Shown here piece by piece: positions 38,189 through 46,469 of a stretch of DNA of 64,000 nucleotides. The position numbers were made by a program, and so were the translations under genes. Position 1 is the first letter of the stretch, and every line of letters begins with the position of its first letter. The DNA comes from Streptomyces sp. NBC_00442 (GTDB lineage Bacteria; Actinomycetota; Actinomycetes; Streptomycetales; Streptomycetaceae), in NCBI RefSeq assembly GCF_036014195.1, contig NZ_CP107918.1:124001-188000 (forward strand), read 5' to 3'. The notes under the pieces were generated by a model, which saw only the letters and a program-made list of their open reading frames with translations, had not been told where the DNA came from and did not search any database.

Positions 38189-38824
38189 TCATCTCACCCC
38201 GTCTGCGCGGCGACCGGCCCGTTGGGGGCGGGAGGCGTCGACGCGGGCCGTCGCGTTCCAGCCCGCCTCGATGAAGGCGAACGTGTCGTCGATGATCTGG
38301 GCGGCCCCGTCGAGGTCGCGGAGCGAAGGGATGGCCCCCAGGCAGGTGCGGGCCAGGAGCCGGCACGCGACGTCGGGGGCATCGAGACCGAGCTCGGCGG
38401 CGATGGCCTGGGCGAGCGCCTCCTCGTGACGCAGCCACATCCGGGCCGAGTGCTCGCGCAGGGCCGGAGTGGCGTCGATGAGCCCGTGGAAGCGAGCGAG
38501 TTTCGGTTCGCTGCGGGCGATCCGCACCACCTCGTGCAGCCAGCCGCGCAGCGCCTCGGGGATGGAGACTCCCTCCGGCCGCCGGCGCACCACGTCGAGG
38601 AGCGCCGCTTCCTGCTCGGCGTCCTGGTCGAAGACGAGGGCCTCCTTCGACGGGAAGTGGGCGAACAGGGTCGCGACGGCGACATCGGCCTCCTGCGCGA
38701 TCTCCCGTATCCCCACGTCGTCGTAGCCGCGCTCGAAGAAGAGCCGCAGAGCCGTGTCCGCGATCGTTCTGCGCGTCTCCGCCTTCTTCCGTTCACGGCG
38801 GCTGACCTGCTGCGTCGTTCCCAT
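38189..38824 (-). CDS. TetR-family repressor, paralogue of the 26.8-kb TetR
   Basis: 211 aa. Helix-turn-helix region RRTIADTALRLFFERGYDDV, IREIAQEADVAVATLFAHFP, then ligand domain. Closely related to the TetR at 26831, and likewise divergent from a FAD monooxygenase. No Shine-Dalgarno; on the minus strand TATAGT lies exactly six bases before the ATG, so it is probably leaderless. A Lys/Arg-rich tail ends the protein. Confidence 0.93.
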   Translation of the reverse strand: MGTTQQVSRRERKKAETRRTIADTALRLFFERGYDDVGIREIAQEADVAVATLFAHFPSKEALVFDQDAEQEAALLDVVRRRPEGVSIPEALRGWLHEVVRIARSEPKLARFHGLIDATPALREHSARMWLRHEEALAQAIAAELGLDAPDVACRLLARTCLGAIPSLRDLDGAAQIIDDTFAFIEAGWNATARVDASRPQRAGRRADGVR

Positions 38825-38830
38825 AGGTGG

Positions 38831-38870
38831 ACTATAACAGTTGTATAATCAGAACTGTTCTGTTTATAGT
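38831..38870. promoter_or_regulatory. Divergent promoter with palindromic TetR operator
   Basis: AGAAC-T-GTTCT, a perfect odd palindrome at 38851-38861, inside larger inverted arms ACTATAA/TTATAGT at the ends of the element (38831 and 38870). Minus-strand -10 TATAGT (38831-38836) serves the TetR gene; TATAAT (38844-38849) may serve the plus strand. The half-site AACAGTT also occurs upstream of the paralogous TetR. Confidence 0.6.
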
Positions 38871-38953
38871 GCTGTTCTGGGTCGGGCGGCGGGAAGACCG
38901 CCATGAGCACCGCACGGGTCGCCGCGCCGGAGTCGGTGAACGCCCCATGCGCG

Positions 38954-39070
38954 TTCCTCGTGGCGCCCCTGCTCGGCGGCCACTGCGACCGCATCGGCAG
39001 GCGTCCGGTCCTGATCATCAGCACCTTCGGCGCCGCCGCCGGCTACGCCCTGTTCGGCGTCGGCGGCGCA
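38954..39070 (+). pseudogene. MFS transporter remnant
   Basis: The frame opening with ATG 38903 reads APLLGGHCDRIGRRPVLIIS followed by GAAAGYALFGVGGA, which is the TM2/motif A/TM3 segment of a TetA-like MFS pump (G-x-x-x-D-R-x-G-R-R-P). Only about 39 residues remain; the rest of the pump is missing. The frame continues without a stop into the FAD monooxygenase. Compare the intact pump in the paralogous cassette at 25114-26679. Confidence 0.7.
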
Positions 39071-39154
39071 CCACCGCCCGCGGAGTCCATGCCGTCCGAG
39101 GCACCTCGGACACCCCGCACATCCCCCGACAACCCTTCCGCGAAAGGACCCCTC

Positions 39155-40258
39155 ATGAGTGAGAACACCCCGCGCATCGCCGTCATCGGCGCCGGCCCCG
39201 GCGGCCTGCTGTGTGCCACCGTCCTGCGTCAACACGGCATCGAGGCAACCGTGTTCGAGCGCGACACCACCCCTGCCTCACGCGACCAGGGCTGCAGCCT
39301 CGACCTCGACGAGCACACGGGGCAGGCCGCCCTGCGTGTCGCCGGCCTCCACGACACCTTCCTGTCCCTGTCCCGGCCCGAGGGCCAGGAAATGCGCGAC
39401 TACGACCACACCGGCCGCCTCACCGCCCACACCTTGGAGTCCGCCGGCCCCGCTCGCCCGGAGATCGACCGCACCGATCTGCGCGACATGCTGCTGGGAG
39501 CGCTCGGCACGGACCACATCCGCTGGGACAGCCCCGTACGCGCGGTGGCCCTCACGCCGGACGGACGGGCCCGCGTCATCCCCCAAGCCGGCCCTGCCGA
39601 GGAGTTCGACCTGGTCATCGGGGCCGACGGCGCCTGGTCCAAGGTCCGTCCCGTCCTCTCCGACGCCGTCCCCCTGTACACCGGCAGCACCTTGATCGAG
39701 ACGTCGTTCACCGATGTCGACCGCCGCTACCCCGACCTCGCCGACATGGTCGGCCACGGCATGATGCTCGCCGGCGACCCCGCCGATTCGACCCACATGC
39801 TCATCGGGCAGCGGGACGGCAAGGACAGTGTCCGCGTGTACGTCGGGCTCAAGTGCGAGCGCGACTGGGCCGAACGCGCCGGTGTCGACCTGGCCGACAC
39901 CGAAGCCGTACGCGCCCACTTGCTCACCCATTTCGCCGGATGGCACAAGGACCTGCTGCGCCTGCTCATGGACAACGAGGGCCCGTTCATCAACCGCCCC
40001 GTCTTCCGCATGCCCTATCCGCACACCTGGACGCACACCCCCGGCGCCACCTTGCTCGGTGACGCCGCACATCTCATGCCTCCCGCCGGCCAAGGCGCCA
40101 ACCTCGCCCTTGTCGACGCGGCCGACCTCGCCACCGCCATCGTCGCCGCCGTCGAGGACGGCTCCGGCCTCGACGCCGCCGTCGACCGCTACGAACAGGT
40201 CATGCACCCACGCGGCGCACAGGCCGCGGAGGAATCCGCCCGAGCCCTGGAGCAGTGA
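39155..40258 (+). CDS. FAD-dependent monooxygenase (TetX-like), paralogue of 23879-25057
   Basis: 367 aa class A flavoprotein monooxygenase. IAVIGAGPGGLLCATVL (FAD), DLVIGADGAWSKVR (DG) and LLGDAAHLMPPAGQGANLALVDA (GD). It shares long stretches with the enzyme at 23.9 kb (DRGDLRD/DRTDLRD, RPEGQEMR, HTWxHxP). ATG 39155 is chosen because AAAGGA lies seven bases upstream; ATG 38903 in the same frame would prepend the MFS scrap. Likely modifies an aromatic drug or polyketide; regulated by the divergent TetR. Confidence 0.9.
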   Translation: MSENTPRIAVIGAGPGGLLCATVLRQHGIEATVFERDTTPASRDQGCSLDLDEHTGQAALRVAGLHDTFLSLSRPEGQEMRDYDHTGRLTAHTLESAGPARPEIDRTDLRDMLLGALGTDHIRWDSPVRAVALTPDGRARVIPQAGPAEEFDLVIGADGAWSKVRPVLSDAVPLYTGSTLIETSFTDVDRRYPDLADMVGHGMMLAGDPADSTHMLIGQRDGKDSVRVYVGLKCERDWAERAGVDLADTEAVRAHLLTHFAGWHKDLLRLLMDNEGPFINRPVFRMPYPHTWTHTPGATLLGDAAHLMPPAGQGANLALVDAADLATAIVAAVEDGSGLDAAVDRYEQVMHPRGAQAAEESARALEQ

Positions 40259-40549
40259 CTCCCCGCCCCACCGGCCCGGGTCACCGGCACGCGTCGATGC
40301 CGAGCGACCCGCCCGCCGGATGACGACGCGTATCGCCCGTGCCGTCGTATCGCTCGTACGAGGGGGCATGGCCGGAACATCAATGCCCGCGCCCTCTCCT
40401 CGACTATCGTCCGAACCCGGGCCCGCCTCCCGCCGGGCAACTCCCGTGCGGGCACTGCGTTTCACGCCGGTCAGCGCAAGCGTGGCCGGCCGCCCTCGGC
40501 ACCATCCGAACCCCGCCCCTCACCCGCCGCACACCGCACAGGAGACGCC

Positions 40550-41269
40550 ATGACCGTGTCCGACCGTTACCGCACCTCCTGGGACGGCTTCTGGGAACAG
40601 AGCTCCGGCGAACCGGGCGAACCCTTCTGGGACGCGGACCCGGCCCTGACCGCGCGACGGGACCTCGACCACCTCGCCCCGTACGCCGACCGCTCACTCC
40701 CGATCGCCGACCTCGGCTGCGGCAACGGCACCCAGACCCGCTTCCTGGCCACGCGCTTCGCCCGCGCCGTCGGCGTCGACCTCTCCGCCGCCGCCGTCGC
40801 CCACGCCCGCCGCGCCGACCCGGACGCCACCGCCGCGTACGAGCAGCTCAACCTCGCCGACCCGGTGCAGGCAGGCGCCCTGCACGAACGCCTCGGCGAC
40901 ACCAACGTCTACATGCGGGCCGTCCTGCACCAGAGCGACCCCGAGGACCGCCCCGCGGTGGCCGCAACCGTCGCCCGGCTGGTCGGTGCGCACGGCCGCG
41001 CCCTCGTTCTCGAACCGACCGGCGCGGCCAAGGAGGTCATCGCCGCGATCGCCGCGCAGCCCGGCGGCCCGTCACTCAAACTGCGCCGGGTCAAGGAGCA
41101 CGACCTGCGCCCCGGTGAAGTGGCCGAGGGCGAAGTCGCCGCCCTGCTGCGCGCGGCCGGCCTCACCGTCCTCGCCGAGGGCACGACCGCCCTCGTCATG
41201 AGCGAGACCCACGCCGACGGCACCCCGGTGGAACTTCCCGCCCGCTGGTTCGTGGCCGGCCGCCCCTGA
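40550..41269 (+). CDS. Class I SAM-dependent methyltransferase
   Basis: 239 aa. Motif I IADLGCGNGTQTRFL, acidic residue after beta-2 in GVDLSAAAVAHA, and LNLADP at motif II. N-terminus YRTSWDGFWEQSSGEPGEPFWD is typical of a small-molecule methyltransferase group. AGGAGA lies five bases before the ATG. Stands alone; the 290-base upstream gap shows no gene. Substrate unknown. Confidence 0.88.
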   Translation: MTVSDRYRTSWDGFWEQSSGEPGEPFWDADPALTARRDLDHLAPYADRSLPIADLGCGNGTQTRFLATRFARAVGVDLSAAAVAHARRADPDATAAYEQLNLADPVQAGALHERLGDTNVYMRAVLHQSDPEDRPAVAATVARLVGAHGRALVLEPTGAAKEVIAAIAAQPGGPSLKLRRVKEHDLRPGEVAEGEVAALLRAAGLTVLAEGTTALVMSETHADGTPVELPARWFVAGRP

Positions 41270-41452
41270 CCCGCAGCCCCACGACGCCCCGTCGCCCGCC
41301 GACAGGTGGGTCCGGCGGAGCGAGCAGTGGGGACGAGCTGCTCATATGGGGCCGGTGGGGTTCCATGTGGTGCTTCCGGGGTAGGCGGGGCCGGAAGCCG
41401 GTTTCTTCCCCTGGGGGTTGGCGGTCAGCGCTTCGCACGGAGGAAGCTGAGG

Positions 41453-41905
41453 GTGTTCACGGTGGACGTCAGGCGGGACGGGCGCAGTGTGGTGTTCGCG
41501 CTGCGGGGAGAGCTCGACCACGACAGCGTGGCGCAGCTGCGCGAGGCCGGGAGCACCGAGCTGGTCACCGGGCGGACGGCGGGGCCGGTGGTCGTCGACT
41601 GTGCCGCGCTGTCGTTCTGTGATTCCTCGGGCATCGGTGAACTCGTGTGGCTCCACCAGCAGATGTCCTTGCGGAGCCGGGCGATGCGGCTGGCGTCCGT
41701 GCCCGCGAAGCTGTCCCGGTTGTTCGAGTGGACGGGTCTGCATCAGGTGCTCTCCGTATACGCCGATGTGAACGGGGCTCTGGCCGCGGACCGTGGTGCG
41801 GACAAGGGCATGTGCCGCGGTACAGGCCGTGGTACGGCCCGGGATGACGCCTTTGCTGCCGGTACGGAAGTCCCGGCCCAACCGAATGAGGGGCACCACG
41901 CATGA
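41453..41905 (+). CDS. STAS-domain anti-sigma factor antagonist with C-terminal tail
   Basis: 150 aa: STAS domain (about 1-108) with phosphorylatable S58 in SFCDSSGIGELV, then a low-complexity tail of about 40 residues (GMCRGTGRGTARDD...). GTG 41453 is chosen with GGAGGA upstream; a GTG three codons on is possible. The stop overlaps the start of the SpoIIE phosphatase gene (ATGA), so phosphatase and substrate are translationally coupled. No RsbW-like kinase is adjacent. Confidence 0.9.
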   Translation: MFTVDVRRDGRSVVFALRGELDHDSVAQLREAGSTELVTGRTAGPVVVDCAALSFCDSSGIGELVWLHQQMSLRSRAMRLASVPAKLSRLFEWTGLHQVLSVYADVNGALAADRGADKGMCRGTGRGTARDDAFAAGTEVPAQPNEGHHA

Positions 41906-44118
41906 CGCGTGTACCGGAGCCGCAGCTCGACCGGCCTTTCGTGGCCGCGGGCGCATCGGGTGCCGCCGGGGCCGGGGCGGAGGAAGATCTTAGGGCGCTG
42001 TTCGGACAGTCGACGGCCGTGTTCGCTTCTCTGGCCGGTCCGGCGCACATGGTGGAGACGGCCAACAGCGCGTTCTTCGCCGCCATCGGCGGCGGGACCG
42101 TGCGCACCGGCATGCCGTTGGCCCAACTGATACCGGAGCCGGCCGCGCAGGGGTTCGTCGCCGTGCTGGACCGCGTCTACCGCACCGGAAAACCCCACAC
42201 GGGGCGCGATGCCCGCGCGCTGCTGGGCCACGGCGACACGGCGCGGGAGGCGTTCTTCGACTTCTCCTACGAACCCCGCTTCGACGCCGGCGGGAACGTC
42301 ATGGGCGTGCGCATGATCGGGGTGGAGACCACCCAGGTCAAGCACGCCCAGCGCCTGACGGCGGAGCACCGGGCCCTGCTGGAGCAGATCGCCCGCCAGG
42401 CCCCTCTCCTGGAGGTGCTGGACGGGATGGCCCACGTCATCGAGGAGTTGGCGCCCGAGGAGGTGCTGGTCTCCGTCCTGCTGGCGGACGCCGACGGCCG
42501 GCACCTGCGCCACGGCGCGGCCCCGAGCCTGCCCGACTTCTACAACCAGGCCATCGACGGCATCGCCACCGGCGAGGGCGTGGGCTCGTGCGGCACGGCC
42601 GCGCACCGGCGGCAGCCGGTGATCGTCACCGACATCGGTGCCCATCCCTTCTGGGACGACTTCCGCGACCTGGCCGGCCAAGCCGGCGTGGCCGCCTGCT
42701 GGTCCACCCCGATCCTGGCCCGCGACGGGTCCCTCCTGGGCACCTTCGCCATGTACCACCGCGTGCCGCGGGCGCCGCAGGAGGCCGACCTCGCGCTGGC
42801 CCGCGTCTTCGCGGGCACCGCCGCCCTGGCCATCGAGCGCGACACGGCCGAGAAGGCCCGGCTGGCGGCCGAGGCCCGCGAGAAGGCCGCCCGCGCCGAC
42901 CTCGCCTTCCTCCTGGATGCCGGCGCCGCTCTCACCTCCGACCTGGACGCCGGCCAGACCCTCCAGCGCCTCGCCGCCTCGTGCGTGCCGCGGCTGGCTC
43001 CGCTGTGCGCGGTGGACGTCATCGAGGGCGGACGGGTGTGCCGGGTCGCCACCGCAGCCCCCACCGTCGCGCAGCAGGACCTGCTCGCCTCGCACGTCCC
43101 GGTCTACGACGCCGCCGACGACGCCGTTTCGCGCGTGCTGGCCTCCGGCACGAGCGAAGTGGCCCGCCGAGTCCCCACCGGGCCCGGCCCGTGGCACGAT
43201 TTGGGAGTCACCGGCTACCTGTGCGTTCCCCTCATGGACCGCGGCAGCGCGTTCGGCACCGTAACCCTGCTGTCGACCGGCGAGCACACCTTCGACGGGC
43301 ACACCGTCGCCCTGGCCGAGGAACTCGCCCGCCGCGCGGGCTCCGCCGCCCACAACGCCCGCCAGTACACCCACCGCGCCACCCTCGCCCGCGACCTCCA
43401 GGCCGGCCTGCTCCTGCCGGACCTGCCGACCGTGCCGGGTACCGATGTGGCCACCTACTACCACCCCGCGGGCGAAGGGCTCGACATCGGCGGCGACTTC
43501 TACGACGTCTTCCCCCTCGACGACGGCCGTTGGGCCTTCCTGCTCGGCGACGTCTGCGGCCGCGGGGCCATGGCGGCCACCACCACCGCTCTGGTCCGCC
43601 ACACCGCACGCGCCGTCGCCCCGTTCCTGCCGGGCCCCGAGGACGTCGTGAAGGCCATCAACCGGGCCCTGACCAACCGGCCCGACAGTCACGGCGGGGG
43701 CTTCGTCACTCTCGTCTACGGGCAGCTCTCCCCCACACCGGAGGGGCTGGACATCGAACTCGTCCGCGCCGGCCACACTCTCCCCCTCCACATCGGCGAC
43801 CGAAACACCGCCCGGCCGGTCGAAGCACACGGTTCCCTGCTCGGCATCTCCGCCAATCCCGACGTGACACCCCACCATCTGCGCCTGCGCCCGCACGAGA
43901 GCCTGCTGCTCTACACCGACGGCATCACCGAGGCCCGGGACGCCGACGGTGAACAGTTCGGCGAGCAGCGCCTCGCCGATGCCCTGACCGAAGCGCCGCA
44001 CCGGCCCGGTGCCCGACACGCCATCGACGCCGTGATCGGTGCCGTGCGTACGTTCACCGGCGGCCAGGACATCGACGACGACCAAGCCGTCCTTGTCCTG
44101 ACCGCCACGACGCCCTGA
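41902..44118 (+). CDS. PAS/GAF-SpoIIE protein phosphatase
   Basis: 738 aa cytoplasmic sensor phosphatase. PAS-like domain (about 30-150, ending in GVRMIGVETTQVKHAQ), GAF (155-325; GEGVGSCGTAAHRRQPVIVTD), second GAF (330-490), then a PP2C/SpoIIE domain (about 505-735) with metal-binding Asp in IGGDFYDVF (near 530) and GDVCGRG (near 550), RAGHTLPL, and LLYTDGITEARD. It would dephosphorylate the coupled STAS protein in response to a ligand or redox signal sensed by the GAF domains. Confidence 0.93.
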   Translation: MTRVPEPQLDRPFVAAGASGAAGAGAEEDLRALFGQSTAVFASLAGPAHMVETANSAFFAAIGGGTVRTGMPLAQLIPEPAAQGFVAVLDRVYRTGKPHTGRDARALLGHGDTAREAFFDFSYEPRFDAGGNVMGVRMIGVETTQVKHAQRLTAEHRALLEQIARQAPLLEVLDGMAHVIEELAPEEVLVSVLLADADGRHLRHGAAPSLPDFYNQAIDGIATGEGVGSCGTAAHRRQPVIVTDIGAHPFWDDFRDLAGQAGVAACWSTPILARDGSLLGTFAMYHRVPRAPQEADLALARVFAGTAALAIERDTAEKARLAAEAREKAARADLAFLLDAGAALTSDLDAGQTLQRLAASCVPRLAPLCAVDVIEGGRVCRVATAAPTVAQQDLLASHVPVYDAADDAVSRVLASGTSEVARRVPTGPGPWHDLGVTGYLCVPLMDRGSAFGTVTLLSTGEHTFDGHTVALAEELARRAGSAAHNARQYTHRATLARDLQAGLLLPDLPTVPGTDVATYYHPAGEGLDIGGDFYDVFPLDDGRWAFLLGDVCGRGAMAATTTALVRHTARAVAPFLPGPEDVVKAINRALTNRPDSHGGGFVTLVYGQLSPTPEGLDIELVRAGHTLPLHIGDRNTARPVEAHGSLLGISANPDVTPHHLRLRPHESLLLYTDGITEARDADGEQFGEQRLADALTEAPHRPGARHAIDAVIGAVRTFTGGQDIDDDQAVLVLTATTP

Positions 44119-44166
44119 GCCGGCAGGCGCGCGAACCCCGCCGCGGCCCTCCTGCTTCGGAGGTCA

Positions 44167-44182
44167 CCCCCTGCGGAGGGGG
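44167..44182. terminator. Short hairpin between convergent genes
   Basis: CCCCCT-GCGG-AGGGGG, a six-base stem with a tetraloop, midway between the SpoIIE stop (44118) and the convergent hydrolase stop (44220). Confidence 0.5.
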
Positions 44183-44219
44183 ACGCCCTCGGACGGCAGC
44201 CTTGTCCGAGGACCCGGTC

Positions 44220-44960
44220 TCACTTCAGATGGCGAGTGAAGAACTGGGCCGCGGCGTCCCCGGCGAACTGCGGGACGCCGGTGTGCCCGCCCATGTTGGC
44301 GTGCAGGGACTTCTCCTTGGAACCGAAGGCGTCGAACAGGTCCAGGGCCGCCTGCCGGTCGTTCCCTTCGTCGTCCCATTGGAGCAGGACGTGCAGGGGA
44401 ACGGTGACCCGTCGGGCCTCCTCGAACATGGCGCGCGGCACGAGACTCCCGGCGAAGAGGCCCGCGGCCACGATGCGCGGCTCGACCACCGCCAACCGGA
44501 TGCCGATGGAGATGACTCCTCCGGAGTACCCGACCGGGCCGCCGATGTCCGGCAGGGAGAGAAGGGCGTCCAGGGCGGCACGCCATTCGGGGACCGCCCT
44601 GTCGACGAGCGGAAGGACGAGGGCGTCGATGATCTCCTCGCTCACCGGCTCGCCGGCGCCCATGGCCCGGCGCAGGTCGGCGCGGGCCTGGTCGACCGCC
44701 GGCCAACGGGGCCGGCTGCCGCTTCCGGGGAGCTCGATGGTGGCGGTGGCGATGCCCTGCGCCGCGGAGTGCAGGGCACGGGCCACCAGCCGGGGATACA
44801 TCTTGTCCAGCCCGAGGGGAGGGTGCCCCAGAAGGATCAGCGGCACCGGCGCGGCAGATGAGGCGCATGCGGGTGTCCACAGGAAGCCCGGGATCTCGCC
44901 GAGGGTGAATGCTCGCTCGGCGACGCCGTCGTCGAGCCGTCGTTCAGAAGTGAAGTGCAT
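44220..44960 (-). CDS. Alpha/beta hydrolase (dienelactone hydrolase-like)
   Basis: 246 aa. VPLILLGHPPLGLDK is the oxyanion strand, GYSGGVISIGIR carries the Ser nucleophile, VLLQWDDEGND the acid region and HTGVP the catalytic His. Probably an esterase. ATG 44960 starts MHFTSERRLDDGVAERAF, matching family beginnings, with GAAAGG upstream. Convergent with the SpoIIE gene. Confidence 0.85.
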   Translation of the reverse strand: MHFTSERRLDDGVAERAFTLGEIPGFLWTPACASSAAPVPLILLGHPPLGLDKMYPRLVARALHSAAQGIATATIELPGSGSRPRWPAVDQARADLRRAMGAGEPVSEEIIDALVLPLVDRAVPEWRAALDALLSLPDIGGPVGYSGGVISIGIRLAVVEPRIVAAGLFAGSLVPRAMFEEARRVTVPLHVLLQWDDEGNDRQAALDLFDAFGSKEKSLHANMGGHTGVPQFAGDAAAQFFTRHLK

Positions 44961-45491
44961 GGTCGTGCCTTTCGGGAGTGACCGGAACGGCGCTCCCGGA
45001 CGACGACCTATCGCCCGACCGTGACCCCGGAGGGGAGCACCCATGTCGATACTGCGTTCACGGGTACCACCTCCTCCATCTCTCGCACGGCCACCGGAAA
45101 TGTACCAGCGGCCACCCCGCGCCGGTCAACCGGATTTCGGGCCCGTTCGTCCGGCCGGCCACGCCCCCTCGCGCATCGCGCCCCGTCCCCGCCGTTCCGG
45201 TGCCGGCCGTCGGCGCGCCCAGGAAAAAGACATCGTTGTCGCGGCGCCCTATCCGTGCCGCATCCGTTGTGGCAGGCTCCCGTCTGGCCGGATCATGCGG
45301 CCGCGTACGGCGTCCGTACGAGCACGGTCGGCCACGTCCACGTCCAGCTCCTCGGGCCGGGTCCCGCGGCCGTGCGTACCGCATCGCGGAGCGCCGCCGC
45401 GCGGCGCAGACCGGTGGGCGGGTATGCGGCTGCCGCTGGTTCGGCGGACGCGTTCCTGAGGGAAGTCCAGGCGACAGGAGGCTGATCCACC
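44961..45491. other. Gene-free region upstream of Endo H
   Basis: About 530 bases between the divergent hydrolase and Endo H genes. Frames exist on both strands but are Arg/Pro/Ser-rich with no family resemblance. The Endo H ribosome site (ACAGGAGG, seven bases after it to the ATG) is at the right end. No clear operator or riboswitch seen. Confidence 0.5.
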
Positions 45492-46409
45492 ATGCGCATC
45501 TTCGATCGGAGCAGAGTGCGGACCGCCGCACTCGCGCTCGTGGCTGCCGCGGCCCTGGTGGGCGGCGCGGCGGCGACCGCCCCGGCCGCGACCGCGCCGG
45601 CGCCGGCCAAGAAGGGGCCGACCTCGGTGGCGTACGTCGAGGTGAACAGCGAGAGCATGCTCAACGTCGGCAAGTACACCCTCGCCAACGGCGGAGGCAA
45701 TGTGTTCGACGTGGCCGTCATCTTCGCGGCGAACATCAACTACGACACGACCAAGAAGTCGGCGTACCTGTACTTCAACGACAACGTGCGGCGCGTCCTC
45801 GACAACGCCCAGACGCAGATACGACCGCTGCAGGCCAAGGGCATCAAGGTGATGCTGTCGGTGCTCGGCAACCATCAGGGCGCCGGCTTCGCCAACTTCC
45901 CGTCCCAGGCCGCGGCCACCGGGTTCGCCAAGCAGCTGTCCGACGCCGTGGCCAAGTACGGCCTCGACGGCATCGACTTCGACGACGAATACGCCGAGTA
46001 CGGCAACAACGGCACCGGCCAGCCCAACAGCAGCTCTTTCGTCTACCTGGTCTCCGCCCTGCGCGCGAACATGCCCGGCAAGCTCATCTCCCTCTACAAC
46101 ATCGGCCCCGCGGCGTCGAGCCTGTCGTACGGCGGCGTGAACATCTCGTCGAAGTTCAACTACGCCTGGAACCCGTACTACGGAACCTGGGGTGTTCCGG
46201 GCATCGCGCTGCCGAAGTCGGGCCTGTCACCGGCGGCCATCGACTTCGCGTCGACGTCGGCGAGTACGGCGGCGAGCCTCGCCAAGCGCACGGTGAGCGG
46301 GGGCTACGGCGTGTACCTCACCTACAACCTGGACGGCTCCGACCGGCACAGTTACGTCTCCAGCTTCACCCAACCGCTGTACGGGAGCGACGCGGTCTAC
46401 ACGCCGTAG
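45492..46409 (+). CDS. Endo-beta-N-acetylglucosaminidase H-type (GH18)
   Basis: 305 aa secreted enzyme that cuts between the two core GlcNAc residues of high-mannose N-glycans. Signal peptide (about 1-35) and Ala/Pro-rich linker, then a GH18 barrel that is strikingly like Streptomyces plicatus Endo H throughout: GPTSVAYVEVN, FAANINYDT, VLSVLGNHQGAGFANFPSQ, and YGLDGIDFDDEYAEYG, where the D-x-x-D-x-D-x-E motif supplies catalytic Asp and Glu; also LYNIGPAAS and YAWNPYYGTW. Length matches Endo H. ACAGGAGG precedes the ATG. Confidence 0.95.
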   Translation: MRIFDRSRVRTAALALVAAAALVGGAAATAPAATAPAPAKKGPTSVAYVEVNSESMLNVGKYTLANGGGNVFDVAVIFAANINYDTTKKSAYLYFNDNVRRVLDNAQTQIRPLQAKGIKVMLSVLGNHQGAGFANFPSQAAATGFAKQLSDAVAKYGLDGIDFDDEYAEYGNNGTGQPNSSSFVYLVSALRANMPGKLISLYNIGPAASSLSYGGVNISSKFNYAWNPYYGTWGVPGIALPKSGLSPAAIDFASTSASTAASLAKRTVSGGYGVYLTYNLDGSDRHSYVSSFTQPLYGSDAVYTP

Positions 46410-46469
46410 CCGCGGCTGCGGACTCCGCCGACCGGCGCGCCCGGACGTCGCAGGCGTCCCGGACGCCGG

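Noticed and set aside
41357..41384. Sigma-B-like promoter before the second STAS gene (GGTT-N16-GGGTAG)
   Set aside because: The last base of the -10 does not fit GGGTAY and the surrounding sequence is G-rich, so a chance match is likely.
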